Positions 26,065-35,032 of a stretch of 64,000 nt of DNA are shown piece after piece. The stretch covers positions 20,885-84,884 of the forward strand of contig NZ_CAGKLC010000009.1 in the NCBI RefSeq assembly GCF_903469665.1. The letters run 5' to 3'. Position 1 is the first letter of the stretch. Every line of letters starts with the position of its first letter. The notes under the pieces were generated by a model. The model searched no databases. It had not been told where the DNA came from and saw nothing but the letters and a program-made list of their open reading frames with translations. The DNA is from Flavobacterium sp. UGB4466 (GTDB lineage Bacteria > Bacteroidota > Bacteroidia > Flavobacteriales > Flavobacteriaceae). The position numbers were made by a program, and so were the translations under genes.

Positions 26065-26478
26065 ATGAAAATCTGCATCATCAACGGACCCAATTTGAAT
26101 CTTTTAGGAAAAAGAGAACCGGAAGTTTACGGAAGTCAAACTTTTGAAGATTATTTTGCAACGTTACAGGACAAATTCCCAAACATTGAACTTTCCTATT
26201 ACCAAAGCAATATTGAAGGCGAATTGATTGGAAAAATTCAGGAATGTGGTTTTACTTTTGACGGAATTATTCTGAATGCCGGAGCCTACACTCATACCTC
26301 TATAGGATTGGGAGATGCCATGAAAGCCGTTACAACTCCGGTAATCGAAGTACACATTTCGAACACCTACGCCCGTGAAAGTTTCAGACATCAATCGTAT
26401 TTATCCGGAAATGCTAAAGGTGTTATCCTTGGTTTCGGACTAAAAAGCTACGAACTGGCCATTCAGTCTTTTCTATGA
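26065..26478 (+). CDS. aroQ: Type II 3-dehydroquinate dehydratase
   Basis: From the ATG at 26065 the protein is 137 residues, the usual size. It starts MKICIINGPNLNLLGKREPE, with the active-site Arg/Glu and Tyr (EPEVYGS). NAGAYTHTSIGLGDA holds the substrate-binding Asn, HISNTYARESFRHQSYLS the catalytic His and Arg, and GVILGFGLKSYELAI the C-terminus. It dehydrates 3-dehydroquinate in the shikimate pathway. The frame stays open for 87 nt upstream, but that part is repeat DNA. xerD lies nearby on the other strand, as in related genomes. Confidence 0.96.
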   Translation: MKICIINGPNLNLLGKREPEVYGSQTFEDYFATLQDKFPNIELSYYQSNIEGELIGKIQECGFTFDGIILNAGAYTHTSIGLGDAMKAVTTPVIEVHISNTYARESFRHQSYLSGNAKGVILGFGLKSYELAIQSFL

Positions 26479-26710
26479 GATATGAGATGTAAGATGAGAA
26501 CCGTGTAGGATAGGTAACTATTACCAATAAATAATTTTGATTAACGATTTTTGATTCTTAAGTCGTGACCAAATGTATTATGTTCCTGGATTTACTATTT
26601 AAACAAATACAACATTTCAGATCACATTTCACACTTAGCATCTTACATTTAACAAATTTTTAATAGCCTCATTTTTAACTTATTCTATTTTTGTGAGAGA
26701 TACGACTCTC

Positions 26711-29200
26711 ATGAAAAACTATACTTTACTTGCCTTTTTATTCTTTTCCGTTTCAAATTTCGCCCAAATTAAGGGAACCGTAACCGATGAAAAAGGGACA
26801 CCTTTGCCCTTTGTATCCGTCTTTGAAGAAAACACCTATAGCGGAACGACTTCTAACGAGCAGGGAAAATACCAGCTTACCGTAAAAGAGCCGGGCAAAA
26901 ACAAAATCGTTTTTCAATACCTGGGATATAAAACTCAAAAAATAACAATTCCTGCTGACGCAAAAACGACACTGCCGGATGTGAAAATGTCTGAGGAAAG
27001 TTTTGCTTTAAATGAGGTGGTGATTGACCCTAAAAACAATCCTGCCAACGCCATTATTAAAAGTGCTATGGCGGCCAAAAAAGACAACTCCGACAAAATT
27101 GCGCGATATACCGCCGATTTCTACTCCAAAGGAATGTTTAAAGTCAAAGACTTACCTAAGAAGATTTTGGGACAAAAAGTAGATCTGGGTGACGATCTTG
27201 CATCAAATTTAGATTCTACCGGAACTGGTATTTTATATTTATCCGAAACCATTTCTAAGGTTACTTTTGAAAAACCTAACAAATTAAAAGAACGCATTAT
27301 CGCTTCTAAAATCTCGGGAAACAATAGAGGATATAGCTACAATACTGCTTCACGGTCGACTTATGATTTTTATGAAAACACGATAAACTTCGACACCAAA
27401 CTCATTTCTCCTATTGCCGACAATGCTTTCGCTTATTATAAATACAAACTCGAAGGTACTTTTTTTGACGACAATAAACAGCAGATCTATAAAATCAAGG
27501 TAATCCCAAAACGCGATAAAGAACCTGTTTTTGAAGGCTACATTTACATTGTAGATGACAGCTTTGCCATTTACGCTATCGATTTGGACATCAAAGGCTA
27601 TCGCATGAAAAACGAATTCACGGAGGTAATGAATCTAAAACAAAATTTTACCTACAATACACAAAATAAAATCTGGATTAAAAATGCACAAACCTTAGAT
27701 TTCACTGCCGGTATTTTTGGTATTAAATTCTCCGGAAAATTTGCTTATATATATTCCAATTACGACTTTCCTGCTTCGTTTGAAAACAAAACATTCGGTA
27801 ATGAAATTGTCTCTTTCGAACTCAACGCAAACAAAAAGGATGATACTTTCTGGAACAACATTCGTCCAATTCCTCTAACCATTGAAGAAAGTACCGATTA
27901 CACTAAAAAGGATAGTCTGCAAATAATCAGAAAATCTCAAAAATATACGGACTCCGTTGATGCCAAAAACAACAAATTTAAAGTTCTGGATGTCTTAATG
28001 GGCTACGATTATAAAAATACTTACAAAAGACATTCTTTCGAATATAAAGGATTGTTGAATTTGGCCTCGCTAAGTTTTAATACCATTCAGGGATTTAATC
28101 TGGATTCCGGTTTCTCTTTTAAGAAATGGAGTGAAGACGAAAGTAAAACGACTTCGTTAAGTACCACTTTTAATTATGGCTTTTCAGATGAACACTTTAG
28201 GATTACCGGAGAATTCACTCATAAATTCAACAATATAAATCACGCTACGATTAGTGCCTCAGGGGGGACTAAAGTAGCACAATTCAATAGTGCCGAACCC
28301 ATAACCAAGTTGATCAATTCTATAAGTTCTTTATTTTTTAAAGACAATTACATGAAACTGTATAATTTAGAGTTTGCACAGATCAACTATTCGCAAAACG
28401 TTCTAAATGGTGTCAGTCTCAATGCAAAATTGGGTTATGAGCAGCGAAAACCGCTTTTTAACACCACCGATTATTCTTTCTTCAAAAGAGATGACTTATA
28501 CTCTTCCAACAATCCATTAGCTCCAAACGATTTCACCACTCCTGCATTTGAAAAACATCATTTGTTCAAAACAGCTTTAAGTGCCCGAATTAACTTTGGA
28601 AACAAATACATTTCGAGACCAGATGGAAGATATAATTTTAAAAACGACAAATTTCCAACACTCTTCTTAAATGTTGAGAAAGCCTTTGCAGCAAGCGAAA
28701 AGAAATATGAGTTTGAAAAAATAGGAGCGGCAGTTCTCTACGATTTATCATTGGGTAATAAAGGCGTTTTAGGAATGAGTTTTAAAGCCGCCAAATTCTT
28801 TAATGCTGATAACATTTCGTTTGTCGATTACAAACATTTTAACGGAAACCAGACTCACATTGGCACAAGCAGCCGTTACCTGAATGTGTTCAACCTGATG
28901 CCTTACTACACCAACAGCACCAACGACAGTTATTTCGAAATGCATTTGGAACACAACGACAAAGGCTACATTATGAATAAAATCCCGCTTTTGAATCTTT
29001 TAAAATCAACGATGAACATTGGTTTTCATTCACTGGCCGTACCGAACAGAAAACCTTACACTGAGTTTACTGCTGGTTTAGACAATTTAGGATTTGGGAA
29101 GTTCAAAATCTTCAGAGTAGATTATGTTCATTCTTACCAGGGAGGCATTCAGCAAAATGGCGTTGTCTTCGGATTGAAGATTTTGAATGTTCTAGACTAG
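26711..29200 (+). CDS. DUF5686 outer membrane protein with carboxypeptidase-like regulatory domain
   Basis: The 829-residue protein has a signal peptide (MKNYTLLAFLFFSVSNFAQ) and a carboxypeptidase-regulatory-like domain (about 20-105, IKGTVTDEKGTPLPFVSVFE). The long DUF5686 region that follows is rich in aromatic beta-strands, probably ending as an outer-membrane barrel (GLKILNVLD). No enzyme motif is visible and function is unknown. I start at the ATG at 26711 because an upstream in-frame GTG overlaps the -7 box TATTTTTG (26686-26693). It is a single gene, facing a convergent metal transporter. Confidence 0.85.
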   Translation: MKNYTLLAFLFFSVSNFAQIKGTVTDEKGTPLPFVSVFEENTYSGTTSNEQGKYQLTVKEPGKNKIVFQYLGYKTQKITIPADAKTTLPDVKMSEESFALNEVVIDPKNNPANAIIKSAMAAKKDNSDKIARYTADFYSKGMFKVKDLPKKILGQKVDLGDDLASNLDSTGTGILYLSETISKVTFEKPNKLKERIIASKISGNNRGYSYNTASRSTYDFYENTINFDTKLISPIADNAFAYYKYKLEGTFFDDNKQQIYKIKVIPKRDKEPVFEGYIYIVDDSFAIYAIDLDIKGYRMKNEFTEVMNLKQNFTYNTQNKIWIKNAQTLDFTAGIFGIKFSGKFAYIYSNYDFPASFENKTFGNEIVSFELNANKKDDTFWNNIRPIPLTIEESTDYTKKDSLQIIRKSQKYTDSVDAKNNKFKVLDVLMGYDYKNTYKRHSFEYKGLLNLASLSFNTIQGFNLDSGFSFKKWSEDESKTTSLSTTFNYGFSDEHFRITGEFTHKFNNINHATISASGGTKVAQFNSAEPITKLINSISSLFFKDNYMKLYNLEFAQINYSQNVLNGVSLNAKLGYEQRKPLFNTTDYSFFKRDDLYSSNNPLAPNDFTTPAFEKHHLFKTALSARINFGNKYISRPDGRYNFKNDKFPTLFLNVEKAFAASEKKYEFEKIGAAVLYDLSLGNKGVLGMSFKAAKFFNADNISFVDYKHFNGNQTHIGTSSRYLNVFNLMPYYTNSTNDSYFEMHLEHNDKGYIMNKIPLLNLLKSTMNIGFHSLAVPNRKPYTEFTAGLDNLGFGKFKIFRVDYVHSYQGGIQQNGVVFGLKILNVLD

Positions 29201-29434
29201 GAAAAGTTACTGAGAAACTAAGGTTCTAAGATTCTAAGTTTTTCCTTAGCATCTTAGAACCTTAGCCACTTAGAGTATTTCCCCTCAATATAATCATCTC
29301 CTATTCTATAGGAAGAATCCAGCAAAATGATTTGAAAAAGTTACCGAGAAACTAAGGTTCTAAGATTCTAAGTTTTTCCTTAGCATCTCAGAACCTTAGC
29401 ATCTTAGGTCCTTAGCCACTTAGAGTCTTTCTCC
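29201..29434. repeat. Duplicated octamer foldback elements between convergent genes
   Basis: Two copies of a hairpin with 21-nt arms (29218-29238 with 29245-29265; 29352-29372 with 29379-29399) are each built of CTAAGGTT, CTAAGATT octamers and a 6-nt loop. The flanks are duplicated too (AAAGTTACTGAGAAA and CTTAGCCACTTAGAGT words). Copy two has an extra 16 nt, exactly two octamers. The duplicate also copies the tail of the neighbouring metal-transporter gene (CCTCAATATAATCATC at about 29282-29297 versus CCTCAATGATAATCATC at 29433). Confidence 0.85.
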
Positions 29435-30310
29435 TCAATGATAATCATCCGGTTCAATATGAATCAACACATTGCCCAATTGCGGAATTTTTTCTTTTAA
29501 GGTATCCTGTAGTTTGTGTGATAACTCATGCCCTTCTTTCACCGAAATTTTAGCCGAAACTATGGCATGAAGGTCTACGTGATATCGCATTCCTGCTTTA
29601 CGGATAAAACATTTTTCGGTACCCAGAATACCCGGAACTGTTAAAGCCTTTACACGGATTTCTTCGACTAAATCATCGTTCAGATTTTCGTCCATAATTT
29701 CACCCAAGGCTGGTCTGAAAATTTTATAACTGTTGTATAAGATAAAAAAAGCAGCAAAAAGCGCCGCCCAGTCATCTGCTGATTCATACCCCTGCCCCAT
29801 AATCAAGGCAATCGAAATTCCGGCAAACGCCGCTACTGAAGTGATCGCGTCACTACGATGGTGCCAGGCATCTGCCGCCAATGATGAGCTGTTGGTTTGT
29901 TTGCTTCTTTTCATTACCAAACGAAATGAATATTCTTTCCATATGATAATAGCTCCCAAAACATAAAGTGTCCAGGTTTTTGGTAAATCATGCGGAGTCT
30001 GGATATTAGCAATACTCTCATATCCGATAATAGTCGCTGAAGTAATCAGAAAACCAACCACCAAAAACGTAATTAAAGGTTCTGCCCGACCGTGACCATA
30101 AGGATGATTTTCGTCTGCTGGTTTATTCGAATACTTAATTCCGAACAGGACCAAAAATGACGAAAATATATCGGTTGTCGATTCGATTGCATCGGCAATT
30201 AGGGCATATGAATTGCCAAAAAAACCTGCCAGCCCTTTTAAGATGGCTAAGCAGGTGTTTCCTATAATACTGAAATAAGTAGCTTTTACAGCTTTTTGTT
30301 CATCTGTCAT
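29435..30310 (-). CDS. Cation diffusion facilitator (CDF) metal transporter
   Basis: The 291-residue protein has six membrane segments in the first 205 residues and a C-terminal cytoplasmic CDF domain. The metal site residues are in ALIADAIESTTDIFSSF (first HxxxD-like half, here Asp...Asp) and AADAWHHRSDAITSV (second, H-x3-D). The loop ENHPYGHGRAEPL is also typical. It exports Zn, Fe, Co or Mn ions in exchange for protons. The first half reads DxxxD rather than HxxxD, which in the family is more usual for iron/manganese or broad exporters, so I do not name the metal. Confidence 0.92.
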   Translation of the reverse strand: MTDEQKAVKATYFSIIGNTCLAILKGLAGFFGNSYALIADAIESTTDIFSSFLVLFGIKYSNKPADENHPYGHGRAEPLITFLVVGFLITSATIIGYESIANIQTPHDLPKTWTLYVLGAIIIWKEYSFRLVMKRSKQTNSSSLAADAWHHRSDAITSVAAFAGISIALIMGQGYESADDWAALFAAFFILYNSYKIFRPALGEIMDENLNDDLVEEIRVKALTVPGILGTEKCFIRKAGMRYHVDLHAIVSAKISVKEGHELSHKLQDTLKEKIPQLGNVLIHIEPDDYH

Positions 30311-30332
30311 TTAACTACGTTTATACTTTTTT

Positions 30333-30398
30333 TTGCCACGAATTCACGAATTATACAAAAAAGTATAATCTTAGTTTAAACTCGTGAATTCGTGGCAA
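30333..30398 (-). terminator. CCACGAATT-type foldback after murA
   Basis: The arms at 30333-30349 and 30382-30398 (TTGCCACGAATTCACGA and its complement) pair perfectly over 17 bp with a 32-nt loop. The arm contains the octamer CACGAATT with 8-nt spacing. It lies just downstream of murA on the minus strand and could stop its transcription. Confidence 0.7.
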
Positions 30399-30410
30399 AT
30401 ATTTCTACGC

Positions 30411-31724
30411 TTACGCTCTCACGATTTTTGCTCCAATGGCTCTCAAACGCTCATCGATACGTTCGTAACCACGGTCAATTTGCTCGATATTTTGAATCGT
30501 ACTTGTTCCTTTTGCTGAAAGAGCGGCAATCAACAATGAGATTCCTGCACGAATATCAGGAGACGACATGGTTGTTGCTTTCAGTTGAGACTCAAAATTA
30601 TGTCCCATAACCACCGCTCTGTGCGGGTCGCATAACATAATTTTTGCTCCCATATCGATTAATTTATCTACGAAAAACAAACGGCTTTCAAACATTTTCT
30701 GGTGAATTAAAACATCGCCTTTGGCTTGTGTTGCTACAACCAAAACAATACTCAATAAATCAGGAGTAAATCCTGGCCATGGTGCATCAGCAATAGTTAA
30801 AATAGAACCATCAATATCCGTTTTTACTTCGTATCCGTCTTTATGAGCAGGAATGTAAATATCGTCATTGCGTTTTTCAATGGTAATTCCCAATTTTCTA
30901 AATGTGTTTGGAATTAAACCTAAATTTTCCCAGCTTACATTTTTGATTGTAATTTCGCTTTTTGTCATCGCCGCAAGACCAATCCATGAACCAATTTCGA
31001 TCATATCCGGAAGAATTGTGTGCTCACATCCACCAAGGCTTTCCACCCCTTCAATAGTCAATAAGTTTGAACCTACTCCGGTAATTTTAGCTCCCATAGA
31101 GTTTAACATTTTACACAACTGCTGTAAGTAAGGCTCACACGCAGCATTGTAAACAGTTGTTGTTCCTTTTGCCAAAACAGCAGCCATGACAATGTTTGCT
31201 GTTCCGGTTACTGATGCCTCATCAAGCAGCATATCTGTTCCGGTAAGACCTTCTTCAGGAGATTCTACTCCATAAAAATGATCTTCTCTGTTGTATCTGA
31301 ATTTTGCTCCAAGATTAATGAAACCTTCGAAGTGTGTATCTAATCTGCGACGCCCAATTTTATCTCCTCCAGGTTTTGGAATATATCCTTTACCAAAACG
31401 TGCCAAAAGCGGTCCAACAATCATAATAGATCCACGAAGAGCTCCACCTTCTTTTTTGAAAGCTTCAGTTTCCAGATAACCTACATTAACCTCATCTGCC
31501 TGAAACGTAATCGAACCTGGCTCATTTCGTTGGATTTTCACACCTAAATTACCCAATAAAGTAATTAATTTATTGATGTCAATAATATCGGGAATATTAT
31601 TAATTCTCACTTTATCCCCCGTTAAAAGCACGGCGCATAAAATTTGTAATGCTTCATTTTTTGCTCCTTGCGGAGTGATTTCTCCTTTTAAAGGTGTTCC
31701 TCCTTCGATTTTAAAAATTCCCAT
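30411..31724 (-). CDS. murA: UDP-N-acetylglucosamine 1-carboxyvinyltransferase
   Basis: The 437-residue enzyme starts the cytoplasmic stage of peptidoglycan synthesis by moving enolpyruvyl from PEP to UDP-GlcNAc. Conserved Lys22-Asn23 are present (PQGAKNEAL), with PDIIDI, ARFGKGYIPKPGGDKIGRRR and the C-terminal IDRGYERIDERLRAIGA. The PEP-binding loop has Asp121 (PGGDKIG) where E. coli has Cys115. Asp at this site keeps activity but removes the target of fosfomycin. The DUF4290 gene ends about 100 nt upstream across an octamer repeat. Confidence 0.96.
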   Translation of the reverse strand: MGIFKIEGGTPLKGEITPQGAKNEALQILCAVLLTGDKVRINNIPDIIDINKLITLLGNLGVKIQRNEPGSITFQADEVNVGYLETEAFKKEGGALRGSIMIVGPLLARFGKGYIPKPGGDKIGRRRLDTHFEGFINLGAKFRYNREDHFYGVESPEEGLTGTDMLLDEASVTGTANIVMAAVLAKGTTTVYNAACEPYLQQLCKMLNSMGAKITGVGSNLLTIEGVESLGGCEHTILPDMIEIGSWIGLAAMTKSEITIKNVSWENLGLIPNTFRKLGITIEKRNDDIYIPAHKDGYEVKTDIDGSILTIADAPWPGFTPDLLSIVLVVATQAKGDVLIHQKMFESRLFFVDKLIDMGAKIMLCDPHRAVVMGHNFESQLKATTMSSPDIRAGISLLIAALSAKGTSTIQNIEQIDRGYERIDERLRAIGAKIVRA

Positions 31725-31740
31725 ATTTCTTTTTTAGGTT

Positions 31741-31813
31741 CTAAGGTTCTGAGATTCTCAGGTTCTAAGACTCTAAGAAAAAATCTTAGTACCTCAGTCC
31801 CTTAGCATCTTAG
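31741..31813. repeat. Octamer array with partial foldback between DUF4290 gene and murA
   Basis: Five consecutive octamers CTAAGGTT, CTGAGATT, CTCAGGTT, CTAAGACT, CTAAGAAA (31741-31780) are followed by the opposite-strand type (CTTAGTAC, CTCAGTCC, CTTAGCAT, CTTAGCTA; 31785-31816). The two sides pair imperfectly. It lies between two same-strand genes. Confidence 0.8.
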
Positions 31814-31821
31814 CTACTTTT

Positions 31822-32544
31822 TTACTTCTGATTATTATTTTTCTGAAAAGGTTTCGGTTTTCCTGGACCTTTATTGTTTTTATTGTTTTGGATTTTTGGT
31901 TGTCCTGCCGGTGTAATCTTATTCGACATACGCTTATTGGTACGCAATAAATCAGTTGTATTTAAAAGCTCTTCTGAACTTTGAAGCAAATTGATTTTAC
32001 CTCCCGACAACTCATACAGATGCTCAAAAATCACATCGTCTTTTACGGTATCCTTGTTCCAGCTTAAATAAGACTTTTTCATGTGATTGGCAATCACCAT
32101 TACCAAAGCATTTTTCATCTCGCCATCTTCCCATTTATTGGCAACATCGATCATGTACTTGATATTGTTTCCGTAAAATCTGTATTTTGGAAAATTCTGC
32201 GGATACTGTAAAGCATCCGGTTTTAACTGCAAAACATCACGAGACGGAATTGGGTACGGCGAATCAACATTCAATTTGAAATCAGACATAATAAAAAGCT
32301 GATCCCATAATTTATGCTGAAAATCCGGCACATCCCGCAAATGCGGATTCAGACTTCCCATTACCTGAATAATGTATTTAGCAGCTTTGTTGCGTGTTTC
32401 GGCATCTTCAATTGCAGTAGCCTGATCGATCAATTTTTGCAAATGACGACCGTATTCCGGAATGATTAACCGTTGTCTTTCAGAATTGTATTCTAAATTA
32501 AAAACAACGTCATTCGCACTTTCTTTTTTATATTTTTCGTTCAT
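31822..32544 (-). CDS. DUF4290 family protein
   Basis: The 240-residue soluble protein has an acidic to neutral N-terminal domain (FNLEYNSERQRLIIPEYGRH, then LQKLIDQATAIEDAETRNK) that fits DUF4290. It ends in a Lys/Asn/Pro-rich basic tail. Function is unknown; the family is nearly confined to Bacteroidota and commonly sits directly before murA, as here. The DUF493 gene ends 3 nt before its start, so the three probably form an operon. Confidence 0.85.
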   Translation of the reverse strand: MNEKYKKESANDVVFNLEYNSERQRLIIPEYGRHLQKLIDQATAIEDAETRNKAAKYIIQVMGSLNPHLRDVPDFQHKLWDQLFIMSDFKLNVDSPYPIPSRDVLQLKPDALQYPQNFPKYRFYGNNIKYMIDVANKWEDGEMKNALVMVIANHMKKSYLSWNKDTVKDDVIFEHLYELSGGKINLLQSSEELLNTTDLLRTNKRMSNKITPAGQPKIQNNKNNKGPGKPKPFQKNNNQK

Positions 32545-32547
32545 AAG

Positions 32548-32844
32548 TTATAATGAAACTATACCTTCTATGGTAGAAACTTCTTTGTATTTGCTAATCA
32601 CCTGCTCAGCACTATGCATGGTAACATCAACCGAAACACTGGTAAATTTACCGGTTTTAGATTTTGTGGTTTTGATAACCGCTCCCATACTGTCAAAAGC
32701 TTTTTCAACTCGCTCAACATTATCGTCTACTGAAGGAACTATGAATTTATACAAGTATTCTGCTGGCCAGGTATTTGAATTGTCTAACTCAACTTTTAAT
32801 CTTTCGTAAAATTCAGCGGTGTTTTTTTCTTTATCGTTCTCCAT
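32548..32844 (-). CDS. DUF493 family protein (YbeD-like)
   Basis: This is a 98-residue protein with an ACT-like alpha/beta fold pattern (WPAEYLYKFIVPSVDDNVER, then KSKTGKFTSVSVDVTMHSAE and IISKYKEVS-like end). It matches DUF493/YbeD, proposed to be a small regulatory protein; its ligand is unknown. It is the first gene of the DUF493-DUF4290-murA cluster, with a -7 box (reverse of CAAATATA, 32864-32871) 20 nt upstream. Confidence 0.85.
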   Translation of the reverse strand: MENDKEKNTAEFYERLKVELDNSNTWPAEYLYKFIVPSVDDNVERVEKAFDSMGAVIKTTKSKTGKFTSVSVDVTMHSAEQVISKYKEVSTIEGIVSL

Positions 32845-32945
32845 TCGTAATTAAAAATAAACGCAAATATACGGTTTTGATTTCAGACTTTCGGTTTTAG
32901 ATTTTAGATTTTTCAGAAGGAAATAATGATTGTTTTTTTACTACA

Positions 32946-33050
32946 AATTCCACTAATTATCACTAATTAAAACAACAGATAAAAACTGTAGTTTTTGCAC
33001 CATTTTAAAACAAGTTACTACCTAAAAAAGCAGCTGAAATTAGTGGAATT
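32946..33050. repeat. CCACTAATT-type inverted repeat
   Basis: AATTCCACTAATT (32946-32958) and AATTAGTGGAATT (33038-33050) are perfect 13-nt inverted copies around 79 nt. CACTAATT recurs with 10-nt spacing on the left, and CGTGGCAAAC on the right links it to the CCACGAATT family at 30333. It lies between divergent genes, upstream of the -7 box of the next gene. Confidence 0.65.
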
Positions 33051-33131
33051 CGTGGCAAACTTTTATATTTGAAAAACTTCACACCTTTGCTCCCGATAGC
33101 TATCAGGATTACGGGATTGAACCACACCACA

Positions 33132-34043
33132 ATGAAAAAAATTATCATCTTTCTTTTTACTACTCTCACTTTTCACAACATTCACGCACAGGAAATTAAA
33201 ACTTTAACCTATTTCCAAAACGACACACTCAGACTGGATTTAGATTTATACCTGCCCCAAAAAAAAACAAATGAAAAAACTCCATTAATCTTATTCGCAT
33301 TTGGAGGAGGTTTTTCGGGTGGAGAACGAACCAGTGAAAAAGATTTTGGCCTTTTTATGGCGAAAAACGGCTACGCGGTTGCCAGCATCTCCTACAGCCT
33401 GTACATGAAAGGAAAAGATTTTGGCTGTAAAGGCACTTTAACCGAAAAGATAAAAGCAATTCAAATTGGCGTTAGTGATATGTGGCAAGCCACCTCATTT
33501 TTAACTGAGAATGCAGCCCAATACAATCTCGACACCTCAAAATTCTTTATTTCAGGGATCAGCGCAGGTGCCGAAATTGGCTTTCACGCTTCTTTCTGGG
33601 ATTACAAACTGATGAATTTGTACCCAAACAATTTATCTCCTGATTTCAAATATGCCGGTTTCATTGGAGGCTCGGGTGCTATTATGGACATTAATCTAAT
33701 TACCAAAGAAAAAGCGATTCCAATGTTGTTAGCACACGGAAACAACGACGAAACGGTTCCTTACAATGCAGGCTCGCATCGCTCCTGCCTACCAAATGCT
33801 TCTGGCTGGCTGATTTTATTTGGATCTTATGCCGTATACAATCACATGAAAGACTTACACAAAAATATAGAATTGATTACTTTTTGTGGAGGCGGACACG
33901 AATTTTCGGGATATTTATTTCATGAAGGACAACAATATGTTCTGGATTTTGTAAATAACGTTTTGAAAGGCAAAAAAATCGAATCGCATTTGATTATTCC
34001 TTCACAAAAGAAAAGCCCCGGGAATTATTTGTTTTGTGAATAA
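33132..34043 (+). CDS. Exported alpha/beta-hydrolase (esterase/peptidase-like)
   Basis: From the ATG at 33132 the protein is 303 residues with a signal peptide (MKKIIIFLFTTLTFHNIHAQ). The fold motifs are an oxyanion region LILFAFGGGFSGGERTS, the nucleophile elbow GISAGAE, an acid candidate in AHGNNDETVPYN, and the final His in GGGHEF. It would hydrolyse an ester or similar bond in the periplasm or outside; the substrate is unknown. The longer frame starts inside the -7 box TATATTTG (33064-33071), so it is rejected. The leader of about 55 nt contains a short CCCGATAGCTATC repeat. Confidence 0.82.
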   Translation: MKKIIIFLFTTLTFHNIHAQEIKTLTYFQNDTLRLDLDLYLPQKKTNEKTPLILFAFGGGFSGGERTSEKDFGLFMAKNGYAVASISYSLYMKGKDFGCKGTLTEKIKAIQIGVSDMWQATSFLTENAAQYNLDTSKFFISGISAGAEIGFHASFWDYKLMNLYPNNLSPDFKYAGFIGGSGAIMDINLITKEKAIPMLLAHGNNDETVPYNAGSHRSCLPNASGWLILFGSYAVYNHMKDLHKNIELITFCGGGHEFSGYLFHEGQQYVLDFVNNVLKGKKIESHLIIPSQKKSPGNYLFCE

Positions 34044-34051
34044 TCATTTCA

Positions 34052-34292
34052 CCCCAATGGGGGTTCTATAAATATTACGTCCCGATGGGACTTATCAATA
34101 TTTTCTAAGATATATTGGCTTTTCAAAAAAATCCTGAAATCTAGACATCTTTTGAAACTGCTCCAGCGCAGCACAATATCTCTAACGAATACGATTTCCC
34201 AATACCAAAAGCTCCAACGGAGCGATATATCCCGGCTAAAATTTATTTCTCCCCAATGAGGGTCCTATAAATATTACGTCACTTCGGAGCTT
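34052..34292. repeat. Mini-palindrome repeat cluster
   Basis: Two direct copies share CCTATAAATATTACGTC-like words (34052-34092 and 34251-34292). Around them are small hairpins with 3-nt loops: CCCC-AAT-GGGG (near 34052), GTCCC-GAT-GGGAC (34079-34091) and GCTCC-AAC-GGAGC (34211-34223). From memory these palindromes recur in intergenic DNA of many Bacteroidota. They fill the 390-nt gap between the hydrolase and AAA genes, where I see no reading frame. Confidence 0.7.
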
Positions 34293-34433
34293 CTTGAAAT
34301 TCAAAAAACAAAAGATTTTTAACAAACCGCCGAAGCTTACATTTATTTTAAATTGCGAAATCGTTCGTTTAAGGCAAAATAATCTTTTTAAATACCAATA
34401 AGTTTAGGTAAATTTGCGCTTTATTTTTAGAAA

Positions 34434-34967
34434 GTGCAAAAACAAATTATAGTTCTCATTGGTGGCCCGGGAACGGGAAAATCTACTCTAATCAACGAAT
34501 TGGTAGCTCGTGGCTACTGCTGTTACCCTGAAATTTCAAGACAAGTTACACTCGAAGCGCAACAAAGAGGCATCGAGCAATTATTTTTAGAACAACCTTT
34601 ATTGTTCAGCGAAATGTTATTGAATGGCCGAATTAAACAATTTGAAAATGCGATTGAAGAACCTCACAATGTAGTTTTTATCGACCGTGGAATTCCCGAT
34701 GTTGTAGCTTACATGGATTACATTAATGATGATTATCCTGAAAGTTTTGTAAAAGCCTGTAAGGATTATAAATATTCAAAAACTTTCATTTTACCGCCAT
34801 GGGAAGAAATTTACGAAAGCGACACCGAGCGTTACGAAAATTTTGAGCAGGCCGAAAAAATCCAAAAACACCTTGTTGATACCTATAAAAAATATGGCTA
34901 CGACTTAATTGAAGTACCTAAAGATACGGTTGAAAACAGAATTCTTTATATCTTAGATAAAATTTAG
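34434..34967 (+). CDS. AAA family ATPase (AAA_28, NadR-kinase-like)
   Basis: The 177-residue protein begins with a P-loop (IVLIGGPGTGKSTLINEL). The lid/Walker B-like region is NVVFIDRGIPDVVAYMDYIN, and FILPPWEEIYESDTERYENF is the substrate lid found in AAA_28/NadR-like kinases. It may phosphorylate a small molecule; the substrate is unknown. The start is GTG, 18 nt after the -7 box TAAATTTG (34409-34416), so the leader is very short. RecQ starts 65 nt downstream and may be co-transcribed. Confidence 0.82.
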   Translation: MQKQIIVLIGGPGTGKSTLINELVARGYCCYPEISRQVTLEAQQRGIEQLFLEQPLLFSEMLLNGRIKQFENAIEEPHNVVFIDRGIPDVVAYMDYINDDYPESFVKACKDYKYSKTFILPPWEEIYESDTERYENFEQAEKIQKHLVDTYKKYGYDLIEVPKDTVENRILYILDKI

Positions 34968-35032
34968 GCAGGCGTTTAAAGTTGCAAAACTAGAAACTGA
35001 TTTCTAAATTTTTTAACTTTAAAACACGACCA

